64,000 nt of DNA. It comes from Halarcobacter anaerophilus. GTDB taxonomy: Bacteria > Campylobacterota > Campylobacteria > Campylobacterales > Arcobacteraceae. The notes beneath the pieces were generated by a model. The model was not told where the DNA came from, ran no database searches, and saw only the letters and a list, made by a program, of their open reading frames with translations. The DNA is taken from NCBI RefSeq assembly GCF_006459125.1, contig NZ_CP041070.1, positions 992,001 to 1,056,000 of the forward strand. The letters run 5' to 3'. Position numbers and translations under genes: made by a program. Below are positions 1-9,670 of the stretch, piece after piece. Each line of letters starts with the position of its first letter. Positions within the stretch are counted from its first letter, which is position 1.

Positions 1-48
1 CGCACAAGTTATTACTGCTTCTTCTATTACATTATATTCATTACCCAT
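1..48 (-). CDS. Partial N-terminus of an unidentified protein, possibly PAAR-like
   Basis: An ATG at 48-46 on the minus strand opens a frame of 16 codons that runs off the left edge, beginning MGNEYNVIEEAVITCA. It diverges from the T6SS operon. The pattern of a short start followed by hydrophobic-Glu/Asp-Gly/Ala-x-hydrophobic-x-Cys recalls the first strand of DUF4280 PAAR-like spike proteins, and no other PAAR candidate is present in the window. The ribosome binding site is weak. Too little is visible to assign a family with confidence. Confidence 0.35.
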   Translation of the reverse strand, partial: MGNEYNVIEEAVITCA

Positions 49-273
49 TCTTTTAGTCCCAAAAAAATTTTGCTTATATTACATAAAAATAATTTAAATA
101 TAGATAATATTTATTAAAATATATAAATAATTTAATTATTGAACTTAAAATAAGTTTAATTTAGATTTTAAAATAAATATTATTAATATTTATTGATAAT
201 AAATTTATATATTTTAAAGTTTTATATGGTTAAAATTCACAATTAAATTAATAATTGCAAAGGTTTTTTTATT
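49..273. promoter_or_regulatory. AT-rich divergent intergenic region upstream of the T6SS operon
   Basis: About 225 bases of nearly pure A/T between the left-edge reading frame and tssA. It must hold the operon promoter, but so many TATAAT-like hexamers occur that none can be singled out. The only clear signal is AAGG at about 259-263, which places a ribosome binding site ahead of the TTG start of tssA. No sigma-54 -24/-12 pair was recognised. Confidence 0.4.
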
Positions 274-1788
274 TTGAGTGAGTTGATTTTAAGAGAATTT
301 GAATCTACGCAAAAGTATGGAATTGACTGTAGATATGAAGATTTATACCTTCTTATTGAGCAAGAAGTAGATAAAGATTATAGTGTAACACAAGAGTCAA
401 GTGATTGGAACTATATATATAAAAATACTCAAGAACTATTAGAAAATAAAACAAAAGATTTAAAATTGGCTTCTTGGTGGCTTTTTTCATCATGGAAAAA
501 TAATCTATGGGAAGGTTTAGATGACAATTTAACTTTTTATATATCATTTATAGAGAAGTTTAAACAAGAATTGTTTCCTAAGTCTTTAAAGGCAAAAAGT
601 AATATTTTTCTTTGGTTGGAAACTTCATTGACAAATGAAATAATTAATAATGAAACCAATAAAAAATTGCTAATAAAACCTTCATCTTTTTATGAATTGT
701 TTGTTCAATTGGATTTAGTAATAAAAAAATCTTTTGAAAGTAATGATAACAAATTTAGGAAGATAATATCTTTTTTGAAGCCTTTTTTTGATGAAGAACA
801 AAAAAAAGAAGAAGAGAATAAACTTGAAGCAAAAGTAGAAAAAGTAGAGAAAAAAAGTGAAAATAAAGTTGAACTTTCTGTTGATAGATTAACTGAAGTT
901 TCTTCTGATTCTGATGCAATAAAAGTTTTAAATAATATTAAAAAAAGCTCTTCATTATTAGCTTCTTATTATAGAAAAAAAGATTTTACAGATTTAAGAG
1001 CATTACGAATCTCAACTTTCCTTTCATGGTTGGAAACAGATGGATTGCCTTATGCAAATGGCAAAAAAACTCTTCTTTATCCTCCTGCTGAACTGGAACT
1101 AGATGAGCTTACTTCGCTATATGAAGATGAAAAGTTTGAAGAAGCATTATGTTTGACACAAGAAATAATAGAAGTATCTCCATTTTGGATTGACGGACAT
1201 TTTTTTCTTTATAATATTTTTGAAAAAACAAATAATAAAAAAATATCAAATGAAGTAAAAAATACTATTCTAAGTTTTCTAAAAACAAATAGTGGAATTT
1301 TAGATTTCTTTTTTAACGATGATACTCCTTTTGCATCAAACAGAGTTAAAAAATGGTTAAAAGATGAGTTAAATAAAAATGATGAAAATGATAATTTAAA
1401 AGAAGAAAGCAATAGTTCTGATCAAATTATAGAGTCGATTTATGAACTTGCAAATAACGGAAAAATAAAAGAAGCAATGCAAGAAGTTGCAAAACAATAT
1501 GAAAGTTCTGCAAGCATTGAAGAAAAGTTTAATTGGAGGTTATATCATGCGCAGCTTGCAGTTGAATTTAACAAAAAGGATATTGCATTAGCATTATTGG
1601 AAGATTTACAAAAAGATATAGATAGATTTAATTTAGATGATTGGAATCCAAAACTCGTATCAAAGGTCTACTCTTTGATTTTAAACTCATTTACGAATAT
1701 AGATATCCAAAATGATAAATTAGAACAAATTTATAAAAGACTTTGCAAAACTGATATAAATAGTGCTTTTGAAATAGAATTAAATTAG
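274..1788 (+). CDS. tssA: T6SS protein TssA (ImpA N-terminal / VasJ type)
   Basis: TssA organises sheath and tube polymerisation at the baseplate or the distal end of the T6SS. The first 130 residues show the ImpA-N pattern: a Trp-containing helix, then TKDLKLASWWLF, a W-x-GL segment and a WLET motif. A charged Glu/Lys linker follows (about 175-205), then a VasJ-like C-terminal part starting near FLSWLETDGLPYANGKKTLL with a TPR-like helical tail. Length (504 aa) fits the family. The start is TTG at 274, supported by AAGG upstream; the next ATG would remove the conserved N-terminus. It is the first gene of a long co-directional operon, 8 bases before tssB. Confidence 0.85.
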   Translation: MSELILREFESTQKYGIDCRYEDLYLLIEQEVDKDYSVTQESSDWNYIYKNTQELLENKTKDLKLASWWLFSSWKNNLWEGLDDNLTFYISFIEKFKQELFPKSLKAKSNIFLWLETSLTNEIINNETNKKLLIKPSSFYELFVQLDLVIKKSFESNDNKFRKIISFLKPFFDEEQKKEEENKLEAKVEKVEKKSENKVELSVDRLTEVSSDSDAIKVLNNIKKSSSLLASYYRKKDFTDLRALRISTFLSWLETDGLPYANGKKTLLYPPAELELDELTSLYEDEKFEEALCLTQEIIEVSPFWIDGHFFLYNIFEKTNNKKISNEVKNTILSFLKTNSGILDFFFNDDTPFASNRVKKWLKDELNKNDENDNLKEESNSSDQIIESIYELANNGKIKEAMQEVAKQYESSASIEEKFNWRLYHAQLAVEFNKKDIALALLEDLQKDIDRFNLDDWNPKLVSKVYSLILNSFTNIDIQNDKLEQIYKRLCKTDINSAFEIELN

Positions 1789-1796
1789 GAGAAAAA

Positions 1797-2285
1797 ATGG
1801 AAAAACAATCAGAATCACCAAAAGAGAGAATTAACGTCACGTATAAACCTGCAACGGGAGATGCTTTAGAAGATGTAGAGATACCTTATAAATTGACAAT
1901 CTTAGGGGAATATAATCCAAATGAGGAAAAAGTTCCCGTAGAAGAAAAAAGAGCAGTTAAAATTGATAAAAGTAACTTTAATGATGTTTTAAAAGCTCAA
2001 AATTTATCGGTGAACTTTAATGTTGATAATAAACTTATAGATGAGGAAGATTCATCTTTAAACGTAAATTTGAAAATCAATACAGTAAAAGATTTTTCAC
2101 CGGAAAAAATTGTTGAAAATGTACCGGAGATGAAGGTTTTAATGCAACTAAGACAATCACTAATGGCTTTAAAAGGACCGTTGGGGAATGTACCTGCATT
2201 TAGAAAAGCAATTGAAAAGGCAATCTCAAACAAAGAAGAGAGAGATAAGTTAATGGAAGAACTTAGTTTAAGTTCAAAAGAATAG
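1797..2285 (+). CDS. tssB: T6SS contractile sheath small subunit TssB (VipA)
   Basis: The small sheath subunit pairs with TssC to build the contractile tube that drives the Hcp/VgrG spear. The 162-residue protein has the family features: an RINVTYKPATGDA start, a central LSVNFNVDNKL strand segment, and a conserved C-terminal helix region PEMKVLMQLRQSLMALKGPL followed by an FRKAIEKAI helix that interacts with TssC. A GGAG ribosome binding site lies just before the ATG. It sits directly upstream of tssC, as in nearly all T6SS loci. Confidence 0.96.
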   Translation: MEKQSESPKERINVTYKPATGDALEDVEIPYKLTILGEYNPNEEKVPVEEKRAVKIDKSNFNDVLKAQNLSVNFNVDNKLIDEEDSSLNVNLKINTVKDFSPEKIVENVPEMKVLMQLRQSLMALKGPLGNVPAFRKAIEKAISNKEERDKLMEELSLSSKE

Positions 2286-2302
2286 TAGTAGAAAGGACAA
2301 AT

Positions 2303-3778
2303 ATGGTAACTGAAAACATGACTCAAGATGTTTCATCATTAGAAACACTTTCTTTATTAGACGGAATTGTTGCTCAAACAAAACTATCACAAGAAGATGA
2401 AACCTACGATGTAGTGAAATCGGGTGTCGGAGCACTAATTGAAGAGTTAATAAAGTCTGATAATGAAGAGGAAAAAGTAAATAAATCAATAATCGATAAA
2501 ATGATTGCGGAAATAGATGATAAAATCTCTGCACAAATGGATGAAATCCTTCATCATGAAGATTTTCAGGCTTTAGAATCTAAATGGAGAGGTTTGTATA
2601 TGTTAGTTGAAAGAACTGACTTTAGACAAAATATCCAGATGGAAATTATTAATGTTTCTAAAGAAGAGTTAATCGAAGATTTTGAAGATAGTTTAGATAT
2701 AACTCAATCAGGACTTTATAAGCACGTATATACAAGCGGATATGGGCAATTTGGTGGAGAACCTGTAGGTACTATTGTTGCAGATTATCAATTGTCTCCT
2801 TCAAATGTTGATATGAAATTTTTAAATAAAGTTGCTTCTATTGCTGCAATGGCTCATGCTCCGTTTATTGCTGCTGCGGGACCGAAATTCTTCGGACTTG
2901 AAAGTTTTGAAGGACTTCCTGACTTAAAAGATATAGATGATGTTATGAATTCTCCTCAATATGCGGCTTGGAAAGGTTTTAGACAAAATGAAGATTCAAG
3001 ATATGTAGGATTAACTTTACCTAGATTTTTACTTCGAGCTCCTTATGATCCGGAAGACAATCCAATATCAAATTTTGTTTATAAAGAAGATGTTTCAAAA
3101 AATCATGAGCACTATTTATGGGGTAATACTGTATATGCTTTTGCAAGTAAATTAACAAATAGTTTTGCAAATTTCAGATGGTGTACAAATATAATTGGAC
3201 CAAAATCCGGCGGTGAAGTTAGAGATTTACCTGTACACACTTTTGAAAGTATGGGTGATATTGAAATGAAAATCCCTACAGAAGTGCTTGTTTCAGATAG
3301 AAGAGAGTATGAACTTTCAGAACAAGGATTTATTCCTTTAATTATGAGAAAAGGAAGCAATTCAGCTGCGTTTTTTGCTGCTAGTTCTGCTCAACTTCCA
3401 AAAATTTTTCCTGATACTCCTGAAGGAAATGAAGCTGCTTTAAATTATAAACTAGGAACGCAATTACCGTATCTTTTTGCAATTACTAGAATGTCTCATT
3501 ATATAAAAGTTCTTCAAAGAGAGCATATCGGTTCTTGGAGAGAAAGAGCAGATTTAGAAAGAGAACTTAACAAATGGGCAAAACAGTATGTAGCAAATCA
3601 AGAAAATCCAAGTGCTGAGATTAGAAGTAAAAAACCTTTTAAGGATATCGCTATTGATGTTGAAGATATAGATAATGATCCGGGGTGGTACAAAGTAAAA
3701 ATATCATTAAGACCTCATTTTAAATATATGGGTGCAAGTTTTGAATTATCTTTAGTAGGAAAACTAGATAAAGAGTAA
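2303..3778 (+). CDS. tssC: T6SS contractile sheath large subunit TssC (VipB)
   Basis: Large sheath subunit (491 aa, usual length about 490-500). Clear landmarks are the ALESKWRGLYMLVERTDF segment, a PFIAAAGPKFFG motif near residue 186, the FRWCTNIIGPKSGGEV segment, and a C-terminal DIDNDPGWYKVKISLRPHFK stretch that ends the sheath fold. With TssB it forms the cytoplasmic sheath, which ClpV (encoded downstream) disassembles after contraction. It lies 17 bases after tssB and 2 bases before tssE, so translational coupling is likely. Confidence 0.97.
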   Translation: MVTENMTQDVSSLETLSLLDGIVAQTKLSQEDETYDVVKSGVGALIEELIKSDNEEEKVNKSIIDKMIAEIDDKISAQMDEILHHEDFQALESKWRGLYMLVERTDFRQNIQMEIINVSKEELIEDFEDSLDITQSGLYKHVYTSGYGQFGGEPVGTIVADYQLSPSNVDMKFLNKVASIAAMAHAPFIAAAGPKFFGLESFEGLPDLKDIDDVMNSPQYAAWKGFRQNEDSRYVGLTLPRFLLRAPYDPEDNPISNFVYKEDVSKNHEHYLWGNTVYAFASKLTNSFANFRWCTNIIGPKSGGEVRDLPVHTFESMGDIEMKIPTEVLVSDRREYELSEQGFIPLIMRKGSNSAAFFAASSAQLPKIFPDTPEGNEAALNYKLGTQLPYLFAITRMSHYIKVLQREHIGSWRERADLERELNKWAKQYVANQENPSAEIRSKKPFKDIAIDVEDIDNDPGWYKVKISLRPHFKYMGASFELSLVGKLDKE

Positions 3779-3780
3779 TT

Positions 3781-4203
3781 ATGAAGGCATTTAAAGGTAG
3801 TTTGTTTGAAAGATTGACTTCTGATTTTGATTATAATCAGTATGAAAACATAGAAGAGGCAGTTTATGCCTCTATTGCAAACAATTTATCTCGTATTTTT
3901 TCTACAAATGCAGGAAGCTGTGAAATTGCTACAGATTATGGAAGACCTGATTTGAACAATATAAATTTAAGCATGAAAGACTCTATTGAGAGAATAGAGT
4001 ATTTTTGTGAACTTTGTATAAAAAAATTTGAACCAAGACTTTATAAAACAAGAGTTGCAGTATCAAAACAAAGATTAGCCGTAAATCAAATGAACATATA
4101 TATAGAGGGATATTTGCTTGTAAACGGAAAAAGCAAAAGAATAAATTTCAAAGCAGATTTATTAAAAAACGGGAAAGTGAAAATATATAAAGATGGTATT
4201 TAA
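3781..4203 (+). CDS. tssE: T6SS baseplate protein TssE (gp25-like)
   Basis: TssE resembles the T4 phage gp25 lysozyme-like baseplate wedge protein and anchors the first sheath ring. The 140-residue protein carries a SIANNLSRIFSTNAG helix and the diagnostic DYGRPDL motif with Asp at residue 52, then SIERIEYFCELCIKKFEPRL, typical of the gp25 fold. Its 3' end overlaps tssF by 11 bases in another frame, so the two are very likely co-translated. Confidence 0.95.
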   Translation: MKAFKGSLFERLTSDFDYNQYENIEEAVYASIANNLSRIFSTNAGSCEIATDYGRPDLNNINLSMKDSIERIEYFCELCIKKFEPRLYKTRVAVSKQRLAVNQMNIYIEGYLLVNGKSKRINFKADLLKNGKVKIYKDGI

Positions 4204-5968
4204 CGATTATTATAAAAAAGAGTTAATTGCTTTACGAACAGACGGAGCAGAATTTTCTAAAAAAAATCCAGGCTTGTCTAGTTTTCTCTCAAAAGAGGGG
4301 CAAGACCCTGATGTTGAAAGACTATTAGAAGGGTTTGCTTTTTTAACAGGGAGACTTCAACAACAACTAGACAAAGAGTTGCCTGAGGTTGCACATACCT
4401 TAGTAGAACTGCTTTGGCCAAGTTATACAAGACCTATACCTTCTTTTAGTATTATTCAATTTGAATCGATAAAAGATTCACTGGATAATATAAAAATGTC
4501 AAAAAACAGTGAAGTTCTAAGTAAAATAAAACCTGATGCCATTCAATGTAAATTTAGAACGGTATATGACACTGTTGTTATGCCTTTTGATTTAAAAAGT
4601 ATAAATTATCATATTCAAGGCAAAAGAAGCAGCTTGGAAATGAATATGAGTATGACAGCTTCCGGTAGTTTGCAAGATTTGATTTTCCGTGATTTAAGAC
4701 TCTATTTAAGTGGTTCTAAATTTGTTGCACAAGATTTATATTTGTTTTTGACAAGATATGTTGAAAGTATTCAACTAATAATAAAAGATTCAGATAAAAA
4801 AACTTTAGATGAAATATCAATAAATAAAAATTCTATTATACCTGTAGGGTTTAATTCTTCAGATTCTTTGACTCCTCAACCGTTAAATATTTTTGACGGT
4901 TATGTACTTTTGCAAGATTTTTTTTGTTTTAAAGATAAATTTTTATTTATCGATATTTTAAATTTAAATACTATAAGCAGACTTTCTGAAGAGAGTTTGT
5001 CTAAAAGTAGAGATTTTACTATAAAAATTAATCTGTTAAAAAAGATGTCTCAATCAAATTTACCTCAAAAAGAGAATTTTTCTCTTTATTGTACACCAAT
5101 AGTAAATCTTTTTGAATCAGATGCAGTTCCTATAAGAAAAAATTTTGAATATACGGATTTTTTAGTCTTGCCTGCTGATTTGGATAAAAATCATAGTGAA
5201 GTATTTTCTATAGAGCAAGTAAGAGGCTGGATTTCTAAAAAAAATAGTTATCAAAACTATCTTCCTTTTGAATCTTTTGAACATATAGATGACGATAATG
5301 AGTATTTCTCAACAAGAATAAAGTTATCAGATGATGGAGAAAGAACAAATACTTATTTAAGATTTTCTAATAGTTTTGAAAATGAAAATGATTTTTCAAA
5401 AACTAATTCTACGGTTTCCGTTAAAATTCTTTGCACAAATAAAGATGTGCCGTCAAAGCTTCTTTTAGGTGATATTTGCATATTAAATGCTTTATCGAAT
5501 TCTGCAAATATAGGTTTTAAAAATATTACTATTCCGACAGTTAGTTATCCTCCTCCCATCAATGGAGATTTCCTTTGGAAAATTATTTCAAATATGTCTT
5601 TAAACTATTTATCTTTAAATGATATAAAAACTTTAAGAACAATTTTAGAGACATATGATTTTTTCGGTGCTTATGATGTAAAGCAGAGAGAAAAAACATC
5701 AATGATGTTAAAAGGAATAGAGAGTATCTCTTATGAAACTTGTGAAATGATTGACAAAGGATTGCCAATAAGAGGTATGCATATTAAGTTAGAACTTGAT
5801 CCTCATAAATTCTCTTGTATAGGTGAAGCATATTTGTTTGCTTCCCTTTTAAATGAATTTTTTTCATTATACAGCAATATTAACTCTTTTCACAGATTAA
5901 GTGTTGATATTTTAAATGAAGAGTTGTTTATTTGGAAACCTAAAATGGGATCACAAGAGCTTATTTAA
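4193..5968 (+). CDS. tssF: T6SS baseplate protein TssF
   Basis: Largest baseplate wedge protein (591 aa, family about 580-630). The N-terminus shows YYKKELIALRTDGAEFSKK and then a LDKELPEVAHTLVELLWPSY block, the two signatures of the VasA/ImpG family. The C-terminal part contains the GMHIKLELDP and FSLYSNINSFHRL segments characteristic of TssF. It overlaps tssE at the start and tssG at the end (TAATG). In the assembled machine TssF pairs with TssG and contacts TssK and the TssM/L membrane complex. Confidence 0.95.
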   Translation: MVFNDYYKKELIALRTDGAEFSKKNPGLSSFLSKEGQDPDVERLLEGFAFLTGRLQQQLDKELPEVAHTLVELLWPSYTRPIPSFSIIQFESIKDSLDNIKMSKNSEVLSKIKPDAIQCKFRTVYDTVVMPFDLKSINYHIQGKRSSLEMNMSMTASGSLQDLIFRDLRLYLSGSKFVAQDLYLFLTRYVESIQLIIKDSDKKTLDEISINKNSIIPVGFNSSDSLTPQPLNIFDGYVLLQDFFCFKDKFLFIDILNLNTISRLSEESLSKSRDFTIKINLLKKMSQSNLPQKENFSLYCTPIVNLFESDAVPIRKNFEYTDFLVLPADLDKNHSEVFSIEQVRGWISKKNSYQNYLPFESFEHIDDDNEYFSTRIKLSDDGERTNTYLRFSNSFENENDFSKTNSTVSVKILCTNKDVPSKLLLGDICILNALSNSANIGFKNITIPTVSYPPPINGDFLWKIISNMSLNYLSLNDIKTLRTILETYDFFGAYDVKQREKTSMMLKGIESISYETCEMIDKGLPIRGMHIKLELDPHKFSCIGEAYLFASLLNEFFSLYSNINSFHRLSVDILNEELFIWKPKMGSQELI

Positions 5969-6963
5969 TGGAGACTAAAAATTTAATGCAGTTAGATATA
6001 ATCAATAAAGAGCTAAATGATTCTATAAAAAAGACTACTTTACCTCAAGCTATTAGAATAACTTGCATAAACTTAAAAAAATTCTATCCTAGATATAAGT
6101 TTGAATCCTTATATGAAAAGATACGTTTTAAATCAAATGTAAGTCTCTCTTTCCAAAAATCTGAAATTGACAAAATAGAATTTGTAGAAAAAGAAGCTAA
6201 TGTTTTTGTAGAAATAACACTTAATTTTTTGGGTATTTTTGGGAGTTCTTCTCCTCTGCCTTCGCATTATAGTGAGATGGTTTTAAATAGTATAGATGAA
6301 GATTTTGTATTGCATGATTTTTTAAATCTTTTTAATCATCATTTACAAAGATTTGTATATCCTATTTGGGAAAAACATAGATATTATATTCAATATAAAA
6401 AAGATTTAACCGACAGATTCTCAAAATATATACTCTCTTTCTTAGGCTTGCATTTTGAAAGTAATTCAAGTTCTAAATTAAATTTGCAAAAGCTGATTCC
6501 TTGTATAGGAATATTAAGCATGAAACATAAATCAGCAGGAACTTTGAAATCTATTTTAAGACATTACTTATCTCATGATGAAATAGAAATAATTCAATGT
6601 ATTCCTGCAAAATATGATATTCCAAAATGGCAGCAATCATCTTTGGGAGAAAGTAATATTACTTTAGGAGGAGATTTCTTAATTGGAGAATCAATCATAA
6701 GTAAGAATCTTAAATTTAGAGTTTTATTAAAAAACGTTAAATCTCATGAGATTATAAAATATAGTATTTTAGGTGAAAAAATGAGTCAGATAAGCGACAT
6801 CATATCTTTTTCTTTAAATGAACCTTTAGAATATGAAGTTTGCTTAGAAGTAAAAAAAGAAGAAAAAAATCCATTTATATTAAATAGTGAAGAAAAAAAC
6901 TATTTAGGAATAAATTGCTGGATCGGAGATTCAGCATTTGATGAACAAATTATTATGGCATAA
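5968..6963 (+). CDS. tssG: T6SS baseplate protein TssG
   Basis: Baseplate wedge partner of TssF, 331 aa as expected. Landmarks are a helix ending in AIRITC, the GIFGSSSPLPSHYSE motif at about residues 87-101 (family consensus G-hydrophobic-x-G..SPLP..Y), FLNLFNHHLQRFVYPIWEKH, and a C-terminal lobe with ITLGGDFLIG. It shares one base with the tssF stop (TAATG), so start choice is secure and the pair is translationally coupled. Confidence 0.95.
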   Translation: METKNLMQLDIINKELNDSIKKTTLPQAIRITCINLKKFYPRYKFESLYEKIRFKSNVSLSFQKSEIDKIEFVEKEANVFVEITLNFLGIFGSSSPLPSHYSEMVLNSIDEDFVLHDFLNLFNHHLQRFVYPIWEKHRYYIQYKKDLTDRFSKYILSFLGLHFESNSSSKLNLQKLIPCIGILSMKHKSAGTLKSILRHYLSHDEIEIIQCIPAKYDIPKWQQSSLGESNITLGGDFLIGESIISKNLKFRVLLKNVKSHEIIKYSILGEKMSQISDIISFSLNEPLEYEVCLEVKKEEKNPFILNSEEKNYLGINCWIGDSAFDEQIIMA

Positions 6964-6973
6964 AAGGTAAATA

Positions 6974-9526
6974 ATGAAATTAGAATTGAAGGAATTAATC
7001 AACTCTTTGGATATAAATACAAAAAAGTATTTAGAACAAGCTGCACAAAGATGTGTTCAAAGAGGTGGAAATGAAATAATTATTGAAGATGTACTTTACA
7101 ATATGCTTGAAAATGAATCAAGTATTTTCCGGGCCGTTTTAGACCAATATAAAATTGATTCTCAAGAGATGTTTAATATAATTCAAGCAAGTACTAAGAT
7201 ATCAAACAGTGAAAGCGGAAATCCAATATTTTCCAATCTCTTGGTTCAATGGCTTGAAGATTCATATATTACTAGCAAAATTGAGCTTTCATTGGATGAA
7301 ATAACAGAATCTTCTTTGATTTTATCTATGTTTAATAATGCAATAAAATATTCAAATACCTCATATTTCAGACTTTTAAAAAATATTGATTTTGAAGAGG
7401 TAAAGAGTTTAATAGTAGGTTTAAATGCAGAAGCGATAAACAGACTCTCTTCAAAAAGAAATGAAAATAGAGCTTTAGAAAAAACTTCAGAATTAGAGAA
7501 ATATACGACGAATTTAACAACTTTGGCAAAAGAAGGAAAGATTGACCCTGTTTTATGCCGAGATGATGAGATAAAACAAGCAATTGATATTTTATTAAGA
7601 AGAAGAAAAAATAATCCTATTATGGTAGGTGAAGCCGGTGTAGGTAAAACAGCAGTTGTTGAAGGATTAGCTCTTAAAATAGTAGAAAAAGAGGTTCCCG
7701 ATTATTTATATTCTGCTCAAATTTTATCTTTAGATATAGGTGCTTTACAAGCAGGAGCCAGTGTAAAAGGTGAATTTGAAAGAAGATTGCAAGCTGTTAT
7801 CAAAGAGATACAAGCAAGTACACAGTTTATAATTTTATTTATTGATGAAGCGCATACTTTAATAGGAGCAGGGGGGAATGAAGGTGGTTCAGATGCTGCA
7901 AATTTGTTGAAACCTGCTCTAGCAAGAGGTGAGTTAAGAACAATTGCCGCAACAACTTGGCTTGAATATAGAAAATATTTTGAAAAAGATCCTGCTTTAT
8001 CAAGAAGATTTCAGAAAATAAATCTTTTGGAACCTTCAATCGATGATTCTATAACTATTTTAAGAGGAATTGCAAATAAATACGAAGAGGTTCATGGAGT
8101 TTATATAGAAGACGAAGCATTAAGAGCTGCATCCATTCTTTCTGCAAGATATATAACAGGAAGACAACTTCCCGATAAAGCAATTGATGTTTTAGATACA
8201 GCTTGCGCAAATGTAAAAATAAGCAGAACAAATGTTCCCTATGAATTGCAAAAAATCAAAACTAAAATATTAGAAAAACAAAGAGAAGTTAAACATTTAA
8301 AAAGAGATAGTGAAAAATCAATTAAAGATTATTCTAAATTAGTAAATTTACTAGAGTTGGAAATAGAAGAGTTAGAGATGAAAAAGGGGATTATTGAAGA
8401 GAACTGGAAAAATCAAAAAAATCTTCTGGAAAATATAGAAAAGAGTCTTGATAAAAAAGAGCAGGAAAAATTACATGAAGAGTTAAAAGAGCTTCAAAAA
8501 GAGGGAAGTCTTATATATAAACATGTAACAAAAAATCAAGTTGCGGAAGTCATCTCTTCATGGACCGGAATTCCTCTTGGAAATATGGTTCAAGAACAGA
8601 TTAAAACCGTTATGGAACTTGAAGAAAAAATGAAAGAGAGAATAATAGGACAAGACGAGGCTATTTCATATTTAAATACATTTCTACAAATTTCAGTATC
8701 AGGGTTAAAAAATGAAGATTCGCCAGCTGGAGTATTTCTTTTAGTAGGTCCAAGCGGTGTAGGGAAAACAGAAACGGCAAGAGCCATAGCCGATCTGATG
8801 TATGGAGGAGAGAGATTTATAACAACTATAAATATGACGGAATTTCAAGAAAAACATACCGTTTCAAGATTAATCGGATCTCCTCCCGGATATGTAGGAT
8901 ACGGTGAAGGAGGGCAATTAACCGATCCTGTTAGAGTAAAACCATATTCTGTTGTTTTATTGGATGAAATAGAAAAAGCACATCCTGATATATTAAATCT
9001 TTTTTATCAGATTTTTGATAAAGGAGTTGCAAATGACGGAGAAGGAAGAATAATTGATTTTAAAAATACGATAATTATTATGACTTCAAATTTAGCAACA
9101 CAAGAGATAACAAAACTTTGTATGAATAATGAGAACATAACTATGGATGAGGTATCAAAAGAGATAACACCGATTTTATCTTCTTATTTACAACCTGCAC
9201 TATTAGGAAGAATGAATACTATCCCGTATTTTAATTTAAAAGATGAATCTTTAAAAGATATAACTAAATTAAAATTAAAAACGATAGAAAAACAGTTAAA
9301 GAAAAAAGAGATAAACTTTGAGATAGATAATAGATTTTTAGATTATGTAGTCTCTTTAAGTAATACTGTAGACACGGGAGCCAGAAATATTGATTTAATA
9401 ATTAATACAAATTTGATGCCTAAACTCTCTAAATATATTTTAAAAGCAAGTTTAGATAACGAAAAGATTTCATCGTTATTAGTATCAATAAATGAAAATA
9501 ATGAAATTTTAATTGAACATGAATAA
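6974..9526 (+). CDS. clpV: T6SS sheath-disassembly AAA+ ATPase TssH (ClpV)
   Basis: An 850-residue Clp/Hsp100 ATPase that recycles contracted TssB/TssC sheaths. It has an N-terminal Clp-N domain (about 1-150), a first AAA module with Walker A GEAGVGKT at 219-226 and Walker B IDEAHTL near 290, a middle coiled coil rich in Lys/Glu (about 425-510), and a second AAA module with Walker A GPSGVGKT at 592-599 and the Clp-specific GYVGYGEGG loop. The context between tssG and tssJ separates it from ClpB. The C-terminal ClpB-D2 small domain is complete. Confidence 0.97.
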   Translation: MKLELKELINSLDINTKKYLEQAAQRCVQRGGNEIIIEDVLYNMLENESSIFRAVLDQYKIDSQEMFNIIQASTKISNSESGNPIFSNLLVQWLEDSYITSKIELSLDEITESSLILSMFNNAIKYSNTSYFRLLKNIDFEEVKSLIVGLNAEAINRLSSKRNENRALEKTSELEKYTTNLTTLAKEGKIDPVLCRDDEIKQAIDILLRRRKNNPIMVGEAGVGKTAVVEGLALKIVEKEVPDYLYSAQILSLDIGALQAGASVKGEFERRLQAVIKEIQASTQFIILFIDEAHTLIGAGGNEGGSDAANLLKPALARGELRTIAATTWLEYRKYFEKDPALSRRFQKINLLEPSIDDSITILRGIANKYEEVHGVYIEDEALRAASILSARYITGRQLPDKAIDVLDTACANVKISRTNVPYELQKIKTKILEKQREVKHLKRDSEKSIKDYSKLVNLLELEIEELEMKKGIIEENWKNQKNLLENIEKSLDKKEQEKLHEELKELQKEGSLIYKHVTKNQVAEVISSWTGIPLGNMVQEQIKTVMELEEKMKERIIGQDEAISYLNTFLQISVSGLKNEDSPAGVFLLVGPSGVGKTETARAIADLMYGGERFITTINMTEFQEKHTVSRLIGSPPGYVGYGEGGQLTDPVRVKPYSVVLLDEIEKAHPDILNLFYQIFDKGVANDGEGRIIDFKNTIIIMTSNLATQEITKLCMNNENITMDEVSKEITPILSSYLQPALLGRMNTIPYFNLKDESLKDITKLKLKTIEKQLKKKEINFEIDNRFLDYVVSLSNTVDTGARNIDLIINTNLMPKLSKYILKASLDNEKISSLLVSINENNEILIEHE

Positions 9527-9535
9527 GGATTAAAA

Positions 9536-9670
9536 ATGAAAAAATTTTTACTATTTTTAACTATACCTCTTATTACTATAACTTTTAATGCTTGTGTTAG
9601 TTTTCAAGAAGAGTATAAACCTTTATATCAAGTAAAACCTGAAATAGAGCCTGTAGAGAGAACAAAATAG
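9536..9670 (+). CDS. Small 44-residue lipoprotein in the T6SS operon
   Basis: The sequence between clpV and the FHA gene encodes a 44-residue protein with a Lys-Lys N-terminus, a hydrophobic signal segment (residues 4-18) and a lipobox FNAC with Cys at position 20. Mature length would be only 25 residues, ending in a Glu/Pro-rich tail. GGA lies seven to nine bases before the ATG, and its stop codon abuts the ATG of the next gene with no gap, so it fits the operon exactly. TssJ (11013) also has FNAC with Cys20, suggesting a shared signal-peptide style or decay from a tssJ-like gene. I do not recognise a family; a role as an outer-membrane T6SS accessory is inference. Confidence 0.75.
   Translation: MKKFLLFLTIPLITITFNACVSFQEEYKPLYQVKPEIEPVERTK

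Noticed and set aside
49..273. Replication origin in the AT-rich left end
   Set aside because: No DnaA-box cluster or dnaA/dnaN neighbours. High A+T is normal for intergenic DNA in this genome.
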